This document shows, piece after piece, positions 32,859 through 41,287 of a stretch of DNA of 64,000 nucleotides. The notes beneath the pieces were generated by a model. It saw nothing but the letters and a program-made list of their open reading frames with translations, ran no database searches and had not been told where the DNA came from. Each line of letters opens with the position of its first letter. Position 1 is the first letter of the stretch. Source of the stretch: Arthrobacter sp. 24S4-2 (lineage in GTDB: Bacteria > Actinomycetota > Actinomycetes > Actinomycetales > Micrococcaceae); NCBI RefSeq assembly GCF_005280255.1, contig NZ_CP040018.1:1550001-1614000 (forward strand), in the 5' to 3' direction. The position numbers and the translations under genes are program-made.

Positions 32859-33290
32859 TTGCAGTTATTCCTGTTTCTGGCGCCGCCGTCGGCGTCCGAA
32901 GATTTGGCTGGTACAGACCACTCATCCAACAGGGCCGCGGGCCCTACACGCCTACAAGTCGTTTGCGGCCCGGATTTCTTCCGCCAGGACGTCAATGTGA
33001 GGCCACGGGTCGTCATGCACCGATCTGCCGCCACAGGCCGAAGACGCCGGACGCAGGTGAGTCGGTGGACAAGGCGGCACTGGGTGAGGGCAGTGGCGCC
33101 TTGTATCCGATTGGAGACTACGGAGCGAACAAAGCACAAACGTCGGTCACGGTGCCGTTGCCGGAGAACGCCCTGACTACGGCGACGCCCTCGAATGCTA
33201 TCCCGGGCCGCATCTTCAAAACGCGAGTAGTGACTACCTGTTTGTAAACCAACTTTGCTATCTAACAGCCGACACCCAAAAAGCCGCCAG
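32859..33290. other. Decayed stretch with short open frames
   Basis: No intact gene was recognised. On the minus strand a frame of about 42 codons near 33118-33246 reads MRPGIAFEGVAVVRAFSGNG and ends VCALFAP, and another near 32952-33030 ends HIDVLAEEIRAANDL. Both look protein-like but lack starts and families. Confidence 0.5.
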
Positions 33291-33318
33291 GCCATACTTT
33301 GGCACGCCAAAGTATGGC
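33291..33318 (-). terminator. Hairpin downstream of nasB
   Basis: A perfect inverted repeat, GCCATACTTTGGC and its complement with a two-base centre, lies 76 bases past the nasB stop. On the minus strand it is followed after eight bases by CTTTTTGGG. It is the probable end of the narK-nasA-nasB transcript. Confidence 0.65.
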
Positions 33319-33393
33319 CCCGGTCGCGGTGGCCAACCCTATGGGTGAGCTGGATTTGAAGCAGGCCGGACCTACCCCCAACCTCACCTCACG

Positions 33394-34995
33394 TCAGGCG
33401 GCTGCCGCCGCCTGGAAGTGTTTTTCGATGATGTCCTTGATGTCGGAGTGGCAGCCGCCGCAGCCGGTGCCTGCCCTGGTGGCACCGGAAACCTCGGCCA
33501 CCGTGGAGCAGCCATCAACAACTGCATCCTGGATCTTGGTTCCGGTGACCCCGGCACACCTGCATACGGTGCGCTCCGGGTCAGTGTTTCCTGAAGCAGC
33601 CAGCTGGTCCGGTCCGTCCAGGCGCAGCAGCAGCGACCGGTCGGCGGGGAGCTCGTCTCCACGCTCGAACAGGGACACCAGCTCGGCAGCGGTGCGGGGC
33701 ATTCCCACGGCCACGAGGCCTTCCAGCACGCCGCCGCGCGTGGTCATCTTGACGTAGCGGCCGTGCTCCGGATCGGCCCACTGCGCAATCTGGAGCCGAG
33801 GGCGGCCGTTCACGGCACCGGCCATGAGCATTTCGTCATCCCACGGCTCGGCGGCATTGTCGCCCGCCACGGCCATGTTCATGCCGCGCGCCTTCAGGAC
33901 AATGACGCCCGGCTTCTCGATGGGCAGCTCGGGCAGGGAATCGGCCGCCTCCGTCGAATCGTGCTGCGAATCGGCTTCGCCGGAACCGTCGCTGGTTCCC
34001 TCGGCGAGAAGCGTAAGGTACTCGGCAAGCCACTCAGCCTGGCGCCAGCCCGGGCCGACCAGGCCGGACGGGCCACGCGCTGTCCGGCACTCGCCGCAGG
34101 ACGGATCCGGGCAGCGGACTTCGGCGCAGTCGCCGATCGCGAAAATGTGCGGCTCGTGGTGCGCCCGCAGCTTGTGGTCCACCAGGATCCCCGTGGCAGT
34201 TGACAGCCCGCAGCCTTCGGCGAGTTCCACGCGCGGACGGACGCCGCAGGACAGCACCAGCAAGTCGCCGTCGATCGCTGAACCGTCATCTAGCAGCAGG
34301 GCGGAGAAACCGCCGTCGGGAGCGTTGTGTTCAACCCCCGTGGAGCGGGCGTTGCCGGCCATCCGGACGCCGCAGTTGCGCAAGCTGGCGGCGAGCACCG
34401 CACCACCGCCGCGGTCAATGTTCCGGCCCAGCGGGTGGGGTCCGTTGTGGACCACGGTCACCGTGGCGCCTTCTTCGGCGGCGGCCAGCGCCGTCTCGAG
34501 CCCCAGGACTCCGCCGCCCAGCACCACTACGCGCTTGCCGCCGGCAACGGCCTGGCGCAGCACTTCGGCGTCGCGCAGGTCGCGCAACGCGGTCACGCCG
34601 GCCGGCAGCACGGGGTGCGCCGGGTCCGGGTTGAGGCCCGTCAGGTTGGGGATCACGGGGCGGGAACCGGTGGCGAACACCAGCCGGTCGTAGTGGGGGG
34701 TGGTGCCGTCGGTAAGGACCACCTGCTGGCGGGCGCGGTCCACCCGGCGGACCCGGACGCCCAGCCGGACGTCCACGCCGTCGGCGATCAGCGCCGCGGC
34801 ATCGGAGAGTGCCAGTGCGCCCGCCGTGGTGCGTCCGACGCCAAGGTCGGCCACGAGCACACGGTTGTAGGCGGCGTCGGCCTCCTCGCCGATCACCGTC
34901 AGGCGGGCGAGTCCGCTGCGCACTGCGGGCAGCAGTTCATCGATCAGCCGCGCGGCTACCGGACCAAAGCCAACAATTACAATCTGCTCACTCAT
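33394..34995 (-). CDS. nasB: Assimilatory nitrate reductase electron-transfer subunit (FAD, BFD [2Fe-2S])
   Basis: The 533-residue flavoprotein should carry electrons from NAD(P)H to NasA. Features are an N-terminal FAD loop IVIVGFGPVAARL near residue 5, an NAD loop VVVLGGGVLGLETALAA near 155, HIFAIGDCAEV near 285, and a C-terminal BFD-type domain with TVCRCAGVTGTKIQDAVVDG and TRAGTGCGGCHSDI near 475-515. It is related to the flavoprotein half of NirB. The start ATG at 34995 overlaps the nasA stop (ATGA), so the two are translationally coupled. It is the last gene of narK-nasA-nasB and ends near a hairpin. Confidence 0.88.
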   Translation of the reverse strand: MSEQIVIVGFGPVAARLIDELLPAVRSGLARLTVIGEEADAAYNRVLVADLGVGRTTAGALALSDAAALIADGVDVRLGVRVRRVDRARQQVVLTDGTTPHYDRLVFATGSRPVIPNLTGLNPDPAHPVLPAGVTALRDLRDAEVLRQAVAGGKRVVVLGGGVLGLETALAAAEEGATVTVVHNGPHPLGRNIDRGGGAVLAASLRNCGVRMAGNARSTGVEHNAPDGGFSALLLDDGSAIDGDLLVLSCGVRPRVELAEGCGLSTATGILVDHKLRAHHEPHIFAIGDCAEVRCPDPSCGECRTARGPSGLVGPGWRQAEWLAEYLTLLAEGTSDGSGEADSQHDSTEAADSLPELPIEKPGVIVLKARGMNMAVAGDNAAEPWDDEMLMAGAVNGRPRLQIAQWADPEHGRYVKMTTRGGVLEGLVAVGMPRTAAELVSLFERGDELPADRSLLLRLDGPDQLAASGNTDPERTVCRCAGVTGTKIQDAVVDGCSTVAEVSGATRAGTGCGGCHSDIKDIIEKHFQAAAAA

Positions 34996-37232
34996 GAGGC
35001 CTCCGATGTCTGAAGAACGCTGTTCTGAAGTCCGTTTGCGGCCACCCGGACCCACACCTTGTTGAATTTGAACTCGGGCATCCCGGAGATGGGATCGGTG
35101 GCGGCCTCCGTCAGGCGGTTTGCACTCTCGAGCTCCGGAAAGTGGAACGGCAGGAAGACCGTCTCGGGCCGGATCGCCGTGCTGAGTTCCGCCCGGCAGA
35201 GCACCTCGCCGCGCTCGTTGGCCACTGAGACGAACGCACCGTCCGTGATGCCCATCGACGCGGCGGCCGCAGGGTGGATCTGCATCTTCGCCTCCGGCTG
35301 CGAAGCCAGGAGCTCGGACACGCGGCGGGTCTGGGCCCCGGACTGGTAGTGCTCCAGCAGGCGGCCGGTAATGAGCGTCATGGTCTTTGCGTCCGGGTCC
35401 GGATTCGCTGCGGGAGTACGACGGCGGCGGGGCGCCACCGGGGTCATGACCGCCTTGCCGTCGGCGTGGGCGAAGCTGTCCAGGAACAGCCGCGGAGTGC
35501 CGCTGCTGCCGACGGGGAAGGGCCAGTAGGCTGCTTCGCCGCGGTCCAGCATGGCGTAGTCGATGCCCGAGTAGTCGGCGAGGCCGCCGGCGGAGGCCAG
35601 GCGAAGTTCCTCGAAGACGGTCTCGGGGTCGTCGCTGTAGGTGGACGGAGCGTCGAGCAGTTCTGCCAGCCGCGCCATGATCCACAGTTCACTGCGGGCA
35701 CCGGCCGGCGGCTGCAGGGCGCGGCGGCGGCGCAGCACGCGTCCTTCGAGGTTGGTCAGCGTGCCTTCCTCCTCCGCCCACTGGAGCACCGGCAGGATGA
35801 GGTCCGCTTCGGCTGCGGTCTCGGAAACGAAGAAGTCGCAGACAACCAGGAAGTCGAGGCTCCGCAGGCCGCTAATCACGGCGTTGGCATCGGGGGAGGC
35901 CACCGCGATGTTGGAGGCGTGCACGAAAAGGCAGCGGACGCCGTCGGGCTGTCCCAGGGACTTCAGGAGCTGGACGGCGGGGAGGCCGGGGCCGGGAATC
36001 AGCGATTCCGGCACGCCCCACACCTTGGCCATGTGCGCGCGGGCGGCGGGGTCGGTGATCTTACGGTAGCCGGGGAGCTGATCGGCCTTCTGGCCGTGCT
36101 CGCGGCCGCCCTGGCCGTTGCCCTGGCCCGTGAGGGTGCCGTAGCCGCTGCGGGCGGAACCCGGCAGGCCGAGCAGCAGGCTCAGGTTGATGGCGGCGGT
36201 GGCGGTGTCCGTGCCGTCCACGTGCTGTTCCACGCCGCGGCCGGTCAGGATGTACGTTCCTCCCTTGGCGGCGCCGTGGGCAAGCCTGCGGGCGGTTTCG
36301 CGGAGCAGGTCTGCCGGGACTCCGGTCAGGGACTGGACGCGCTCCGGCCAGAAGGCGTTGACGCTGCGGGACAGGGCCTCGAAGCCGCTGGTGCGTGACC
36401 GGATGAAATCAGTGTCCGCCAGGCCTTCGTGGATCACCACGTGGGAGAGGCCCAGGAGGAGGGTGAGGTCGGTGCCCGGCAGGGGCTGAAGGTGGAGGCC
36501 GCCGCCGTCGGACGTGAACGCCGCCGTCGCGGAACGGCGGGGGTCCACCACAATCAGCCCGCCGGCGTCGCGCGCTCCCTGCAGGTGCTGCACGAACGGA
36601 GGCATTGTCTCGGCGACGTTGGAGCCGAGCATCATGATGGTGCTGGCGCCGTCGAGGTCCGACAGGGGGAACGGCAGGCCGCGGTCCACACCGAAGGCCC
36701 GCATGCCGGCGGCTGCTGCCGAGGACATGCAGAACCGGCCGTTGTAGTCGATCCTGGACGTGCCCAGGGCCAGACGGGCGAACTTGCCCAGCTGGTAGGC
36801 CTTCTCATTGGTCAGCCCGCCGCCGCCGAAAACACCGACGGCGTCCGCGCCGTAGCGGTCGCGGGTGTCCTTGACGGCGGCGGTGATGAGCTTCAGGGCG
36901 TCATCCCAGCTGACGGGACGGTGGACGCCGTCGGAGCCCTTCAGCATGGGCTCGGTGACGCGTCCGGGGTGGCTCAGCAGCGAAGCGGACGTCCAGCCCT
37001 TGCGGCACAGGCCTCCACGGTTGGTGGGGAAATCACGCCCCGAAACTTCCAGGACGGGGGCAGCTGCCGCGCCGGCGGCAGCAACAGTTGCTGCGGACGT
37101 ATTCGGAGCGGTTGGAGCCGGCACGGGGTCTGACCCCGGCTGGACAGCCGGGGTCAGAGCCGCTGGGGACTTCAGCGTCATGGCGCACTGCAAGGCGCAG
37201 TAAGGGCAGTGCGTGTCGGCGCTTTTGGTCAT
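34992..37232 (-). CDS. nasA: Assimilatory nitrate reductase catalytic subunit (molybdopterin)
   Basis: NasA reduces nitrate to nitrite in the cytoplasm at a Mo-bis-MGD centre. The 746-residue product has the N-terminal [4Fe-4S] ligands HCPYCALQC near residue 7 and GLCRKGW near 70. The likely Mo-ligand cysteine is in NGRFCMSSAAAAG near 165, and the C-terminal molybdopterin dinucleotide-binding domain includes LITGRLLEHYQSGAQTRR near 620. An Ala/Pro-rich insert sits between the first cysteines and GLCRKG. The start is the ATG at 37232, one base after the narK stop. It lacks the extra C-terminal BFD domain seen in some NasA proteins, which is instead on NasB. Confidence 0.92.
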   Translation of the reverse strand: MTKSADTHCPYCALQCAMTLKSPAALTPAVQPGSDPVPAPTAPNTSAATVAAAGAAAAPVLEVSGRDFPTNRGGLCRKGWTSASLLSHPGRVTEPMLKGSDGVHRPVSWDDALKLITAAVKDTRDRYGADAVGVFGGGGLTNEKAYQLGKFARLALGTSRIDYNGRFCMSSAAAAGMRAFGVDRGLPFPLSDLDGASTIMMLGSNVAETMPPFVQHLQGARDAGGLIVVDPRRSATAAFTSDGGGLHLQPLPGTDLTLLLGLSHVVIHEGLADTDFIRSRTSGFEALSRSVNAFWPERVQSLTGVPADLLRETARRLAHGAAKGGTYILTGRGVEQHVDGTDTATAAINLSLLLGLPGSARSGYGTLTGQGNGQGGREHGQKADQLPGYRKITDPAARAHMAKVWGVPESLIPGPGLPAVQLLKSLGQPDGVRCLFVHASNIAVASPDANAVISGLRSLDFLVVCDFFVSETAAEADLILPVLQWAEEEGTLTNLEGRVLRRRRALQPPAGARSELWIMARLAELLDAPSTYSDDPETVFEELRLASAGGLADYSGIDYAMLDRGEAAYWPFPVGSSGTPRLFLDSFAHADGKAVMTPVAPRRRRTPAANPDPDAKTMTLITGRLLEHYQSGAQTRRVSELLASQPEAKMQIHPAAAASMGITDGAFVSVANERGEVLCRAELSTAIRPETVFLPFHFPELESANRLTEAATDPISGMPEFKFNKVWVRVAANGLQNSVLQTSEAS

Positions 37233-37233
37233 G

Positions 37234-38709
37234 TTAGACGTGTCCCATCGCATTTCGGTTGGCGTTGCGGATGTAGCAGGCCCAGCAGACCACGAGCATC
37301 AGGACATAGGCCCCGACGAACCCGTAGAACGCTGGCGTGTAGGAACCGCTGGCCGTGTTGGAGGCGTTCAGCACCTGGGGGATGACGAATCCGCCGTAGG
37401 CGCCGATTGCCGAGATCAGGCCCAGGGCCGAGGAGGCCAGGCGCTGGGTGGCTACCGTGCTGGCGCCGTTGCGCGCTGCCCGGCTGGAGGTGGCGAAGAT
37501 GACCGGGATCATCCGGTAGGTGGCACCGTTACCGAAGCCGCTGGCGGTGAAGAGCATCAGGAACAGCACCAGGAAGAGCCAGAAGTTCTTCAGCGGCAGG
37601 GTCCAGATCATGGTGAGTGTGATGACCGCCATGGAGGCGAAGGCGGTAACGGTCATACGGGCGCCGCCCATCCGGTCCGCCATGCGTCCGCCGTAGGGGC
37701 GGGCCAGCGAACCGACCAGCGGGCCGAGGAAGGCCAGGGACAGTGCCACGGTGCCCACTCCGATGGAGGAGAACGCGGGGAAGTAGTCCTTGATGAGCTT
37801 CGGGAAGACGCCGGCGAAGCCGATGAATGAACCGAACGTGCCGATGTACAGCAGGGCCATGATCCACAGGTGCGGTTCCTTCAGCGCAGCGACGGAGCCG
37901 GCCACGTCACCCTTGGCGCTGGTGAGGTTGTCCATGTACTTGTAGGCACCGAACGCGGCAAGCAGGATCAGCGGGACCCACATGAGGCCTGCGACCGGAA
38001 GGTTGACCGTGCCGGCGGCCAGGAGGGTGATGGCGATGGGGACTGCCAGCTGTGCGATGGCGGCACCGAGGTTTCCGCCGGCAGCGTTCAGGCCCAGCGC
38101 CCAACCCTTTTCACGGGCCGGGTAGAAGAACGTGATGTTGGCCATGGAGCTGGCGAAGTTGCCGCCGCCGAAGCCTGCGAGCGCGGCCACCAGGAGCATG
38201 ACGCCGAAGGGCGTTCCCGGGTTCGACACGCACATGGCCAGCCCGATGGAGGGGATGAGGAGAAGCAGCGCCGAGACGATGGTCCAGTTGCGGCCACCGA
38301 ACCTGGGGACCATGAAGGTGTAGGGGATGCGGAGCGTGGCACCCACCAGGCTGGGCATGGAGATCAGCCAGAAGATTTCAGAAGTGGAGAACGTGAAGCC
38401 TGCTGCGGGGAGCTGGACAACAACGATGGACCAGAGCTGCCAGACGACAAAGCCGAGGAATTCGGCGAAGATGGACCAGTTCAGGTTGCGGCGGGCGATG
38501 GAGCGTCCCTGGGACTCCCACTGGTCCTTGTTCTCGGCATCCCAGTTGGCAATCCAGCGGCCGGGGCGGACTTCAAGCGCCGGGGCGTCAGCGGTGCGGG
38601 TAGTGCCGGGCTGCGCGCTGGATGAAGTGGCAACACTTCCGTGCCACGGCTCGGAGCCGGTCTCAGGGGAAATGCCGGCTCCGGCATCTGCGTTGCGGTC
38701 AACAGTCAC
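37234..38709 (-). CDS. narK: Nitrate/nitrite transporter NarK (MFS)
   Basis: The 491-residue transporter has 12 predicted helices after a polar N-terminal extension of about 60 residues. The nitrate-porter signature GFGGGNFASSMANITFFYP is near residue 175, and a second Gly-rich GNGATYRMIPVIF is near 405. It imports nitrate and may exchange nitrite. The start is GTG at 38709 with a strong AAAGGAGGT site seven bases upstream. It heads narK-nasA-nasB. A GTTTCGTGAAC element shared with the nirB upstream region lies about 50 bases before the start, which suggests common nitrogen control. Confidence 0.93.
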   Translation of the reverse strand: MTVDRNADAGAGISPETGSEPWHGSVATSSSAQPGTTRTADAPALEVRPGRWIANWDAENKDQWESQGRSIARRNLNWSIFAEFLGFVVWQLWSIVVVQLPAAGFTFSTSEIFWLISMPSLVGATLRIPYTFMVPRFGGRNWTIVSALLLLIPSIGLAMCVSNPGTPFGVMLLVAALAGFGGGNFASSMANITFFYPAREKGWALGLNAAGGNLGAAIAQLAVPIAITLLAAGTVNLPVAGLMWVPLILLAAFGAYKYMDNLTSAKGDVAGSVAALKEPHLWIMALLYIGTFGSFIGFAGVFPKLIKDYFPAFSSIGVGTVALSLAFLGPLVGSLARPYGGRMADRMGGARMTVTAFASMAVITLTMIWTLPLKNFWLFLVLFLMLFTASGFGNGATYRMIPVIFATSSRAARNGASTVATQRLASSALGLISAIGAYGGFVIPQVLNASNTASGSYTPAFYGFVGAYVLMLVVCWACYIRNANRNAMGHV

Positions 38710-38758
38710 GGTGTACCTCCTTTGGGGGTTTGTTGTCCTTCCAAGATAGAGACGCCGC

Positions 38759-38786
38759 GTTTCGTGAACCGTCGCCGTTTGTTAAC
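38759..38786 (-). promoter_or_regulatory. GlnR-like element upstream of narK
   Basis: The plus strand reads GTTTCGTGAAC at 38759-38769, identical to the 11 bases in the nirB box, followed by GTTAAC at 38781-38786. On the minus strand TTAAC and GAAAC fall 22 bases apart, as in a GlnR box with a degenerate middle site. It lies 50 bases upstream of the narK start. Confidence 0.5.
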
Positions 38787-38910
38787 GTGCTGTGAAGTTT
38801 GCCTATCGTGGCGTTTGTGACGGCGTGAGGCGGCGTTGGTGAGACAAATCCAGAAGTCCGCATAATGGACCCTTTGTCCAGTCGATGGACGGCGGGAACT
38901 ATTATTGAGA

Positions 38911-38920
38911 GATACGTATC
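38911..38920. promoter_or_regulatory. Palindrome GATACGTATC upstream of the MHS transporter
   Basis: A perfect 10-bp palindrome lies 58 bases before the MHS transporter start, next to TTGAGA. Its shape resembles operators of GntR-family regulators. No such regulator gene is nearby, so this is a tentative call. Confidence 0.35.
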
Positions 38921-38977
38921 CCTTAGCCGGGCAGCCTTTTGGGGACAAACGCCCGGTTCTCACGAAAGCGTTACTAC

Positions 38978-40390
38978 ATGTCATCCACTGCCACCTCACC
39001 GCAGCCGGGGTCAACCAAGCAGGTTAACTCGCGCGGACGTGTGATCGTCGCCAGCCTTATCGGAACCACCGTTGAGTTCTACGACTTCTACGTTTACGCC
39101 ACGGCCGCTGTGCTGGTCTTTCCCAAGCTGTTCTTCCCCGGACAGAACGAGACCACCCAGCTGCTGAGCTCCTTCGCAGTGTTCGGCGTCGCCTTCATTG
39201 CCCGCCCACTCGGTTCTGTGGTCTTCGGGCACTTCGGTGACAAGTTCGGCCGCAAGGGCACCCTGGTGGCATCCCTGCTGACCATGGGTATTGCCACCTT
39301 CCTGATCGGTTGCCTCCCCACGGCCCTTGTCCCGGGCTGGGGATTCTGGGCTCCTGCCCTGCTGGTTGTCATGCGGTTCGCCCAGGGCCTTGCGCTCGGC
39401 GGCGAATGGAGCGGCGCTGCCCTCCTGGCCACGGAGAATGCCCCTGCCAACAAGCGGGCCATCTACGGCACCTTCCCGCAGTTGGGTGCGCCAATCGGCT
39501 TCATCATTGCCAACGTGATCTTCCTCGTGGCCAGTTACACCCTGACCCCTGCCGCCTTCGAAGCCTGGGGCTGGCGCGTTCCGTTCCTGCTCAGCGCCGT
39601 TATGGTGATCATCGGACTCTACGTCCGGCTCAAGCTCATTGAAACGCCTGCCTTCACCAAGGTGCTGGAATCCAACGAGGTGGCCAAGCTCCCCATCAGC
39701 AGGGTCTTCAGGACCAGCTGGCGCCCGCTCATCCTGGGCACGTTCATCATGCTGGCCACGTATGTGCTGTTCTACCTGATGACCACATTTACGCTGACCT
39801 ACGGCACCCGTCCGGCCTCATTGGACGCCGCCAAGGCAGCTGCCGAGAAGGCCGGCAAGCCGATGACCGAGGCGGCCGCCGCGGCGTTCGTGCCCGGCCT
39901 GGGCTTCACCCGCAACGACTTCCTGTGGATGCTGATCGCCGGCGTCGTGTTCTTCGGCATCTTCACCCTGGTCTCCGGTCCGCTGGCCGAAAAGTACGGC
40001 CGCCGCAAGATGCTGCTGGTAGTGACCGGCGGAATCTTCGTCTTCGGCCTGCTGTTCGTCCCGCTGTTCAGCGGCGGGTTCGTGGGCACCATGGCCCTGC
40101 TTATCATCGGTTTCTCCCTGATGGGGCTGACGTTCGGGCCCATGGGCGCGCTGCTGCCGGAACTGTTCCCGACCAACGTCCGGTACACCGGCTCAGCCGT
40201 CAGCTACAACGTGTCAAGCATCCTGGGAGCGGCAGTGGCACCGTTCATCGCCGTCGCCCTCTGGGAACAGGCCGACGGCAGCCCCGTGCTCGTGGGAATC
40301 TACCTGACCGCTATGGCGGTGCTGACCCTGATCGCACTGTTCGTCAGCAAGGAAACCAAGGATCTGGATTACGAGAACAACGTAGCCTGA
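38978..40390 (+). CDS. MHS-family MFS transporter (metabolite:H+ symporter)
   Basis: The 470-residue protein has 12 predicted helices and MHS-family signatures: GTTVEFYDFYVYATAAVLVF near residue 25, FGHFGDKFGRKGTL near 85, and GLALGGEWSGAALLATEN near 140. Relatives such as ShiA and ProP import organic acids or betaines by proton symport; the substrate here cannot be read. The start was placed at the ATG at 38978, since the upstream ATG at 38939 adds a polar 13-residue stretch without a ribosome site. It is divergent from narK. It ends before a hairpin at 40415. A link to nitrate use is not required by its position. Confidence 0.88.
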   Translation: MSSTATSPQPGSTKQVNSRGRVIVASLIGTTVEFYDFYVYATAAVLVFPKLFFPGQNETTQLLSSFAVFGVAFIARPLGSVVFGHFGDKFGRKGTLVASLLTMGIATFLIGCLPTALVPGWGFWAPALLVVMRFAQGLALGGEWSGAALLATENAPANKRAIYGTFPQLGAPIGFIIANVIFLVASYTLTPAAFEAWGWRVPFLLSAVMVIIGLYVRLKLIETPAFTKVLESNEVAKLPISRVFRTSWRPLILGTFIMLATYVLFYLMTTFTLTYGTRPASLDAAKAAAEKAGKPMTEAAAAAFVPGLGFTRNDFLWMLIAGVVFFGIFTLVSGPLAEKYGRRKMLLVVTGGIFVFGLLFVPLFSGGFVGTMALLIIGFSLMGLTFGPMGALLPELFPTNVRYTGSAVSYNVSSILGAAVAPFIAVALWEQADGSPVLVGIYLTAMAVLTLIALFVSKETKDLDYENNVA

Positions 40391-40414
40391 CCGGCCTTCC
40401 GCCCTCACGGCAAT

Positions 40415-40447
40415 GCCCGGTGCCACTTCGCGGGGTGCCGGGCTTTT
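40415..40447 (+). terminator. Intrinsic terminator after the MHS gene
   Basis: GCCCGG and CCGGGC arms enclose a loop with partial pairing, directly followed by TTTT at 40444-40447. It lies 24 bases past the MHS stop and 14 bases before the end of the convergent GATase gene. Confidence 0.7.
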
Positions 40448-40461
40448 GTCGTTTCCTGCCG

Positions 40462-41193
40462 CTACCGGGCGTACCGCTCCACGAAGTTCCGGAGGATCTT
40501 CATCGGTTCCGTCGCGGTGAACTGCCTGGCGTCCTCCATCAGGAGTTCGGCGGATTCCGGCGGAAAGTAGCCGGCGTGGCGGTAGATGTCGATCCTGGTG
40601 ACCAGCCCGTCCGCATCGAGTTCCGGGTGGAACTGGGTGGCATACAGGTTGGTCTTGATCCGGAACATGTGCACCGGGCAGGCTGCTGAACTGGCCAGGA
40701 GAACCGCGTGGGAGGGGAGGACAGTGCAGCCTTCCTTGTGGCCGGTGAAGGCCGTGAAGCTCTCAGGGAGTCCGCGCAGGAGCGGATCCTGGAGTCCTTC
40801 TACCGTCAGCTTGATGGTGGTCCCGCCCAGCCCTTCGCCGTAAGTCCGGTCGATCACCGCCCCTTGGTGCAGGCCCAGCGTGCCGACCCCGTAGCAGGCT
40901 CCCAGGAAGGGAAAATCTGCCGGCACAATGCGGTCCAGCAGCAGGGACAGCTCACGCTCCACCCGGTGCTGGGCTTCGCTTTTGTGCTCCGCCGGGTCGC
41001 TGGACGTGAAGGGGCTGCCGCCCACGATCACGCCGGAGTAGCCGGACAGGTCCAGCTCGGGCAGCGGCCCGGCTTCCATCCGGACGCGCCGCAGCTGCGC
41101 GGGTTCAAGCCCTCCGTAGCGCAGGTAGGACTCGTATTCCTCCTCGGCGGCCTTGTCCTCGGCGCGCGAGGCAAGCAGTAGAAATGGCTTCAC
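40462..41193 (-). CDS. Class I glutamine amidotransferase-like protein
   Basis: The 243-residue protein has the GATase1 fold. The nucleophile elbow LGACYGVG places Cys near residue 99, QFHPELD carries the His near 195, and the acidic partner follows. GVIVGGSPFTSS near 55 is the oxyanion region. Related stand-alone proteins are annotated as GuaA-like; no synthetase domain is attached or adjacent. The real nitrogen acceptor is unknown. It lies 94 bases downstream of the carboxylase alpha gene on the same strand, with a GC-rich hairpin between them. The start ATG at 41193 is the only good choice. Confidence 0.87.
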   Translation of the reverse strand: MKPFLLLASRAEDKAAEEEYESYLRYGGLEPAQLRRVRMEAGPLPELDLSGYSGVIVGGSPFTSSDPAEHKSEAQHRVERELSLLLDRIVPADFPFLGACYGVGTLGLHQGAVIDRTYGEGLGGTTIKLTVEGLQDPLLRGLPESFTAFTGHKEGCTVLPSHAVLLASSAACPVHMFRIKTNLYATQFHPELDADGLVTRIDIYRHAGYFPPESAELLMEDARQFTATEPMKILRNFVERYAR

Positions 41194-41210
41194 ACGCTAA
41201 GTCTGCATGG

Positions 41211-41248
41211 AGCCGCCCCCGGGCGCCATGGGCGCGCCGGGGGCGGCT
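41211..41248 (-). terminator. GC-rich hairpin after the carboxylase alpha gene
   Basis: A perfect 12-bp inverted repeat (AGCCGCCCCCGG and its complement) encloses a 14-base loop, 40 bases past the carboxylase stop. No T-run follows on the minus strand, so it may be only a weak or Rho-assisted terminator. Confidence 0.5.
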
Positions 41249-41287
41249 GGGAATGCTGTGCAGTGGCGGTGGGGGACCGGCCCGGGG

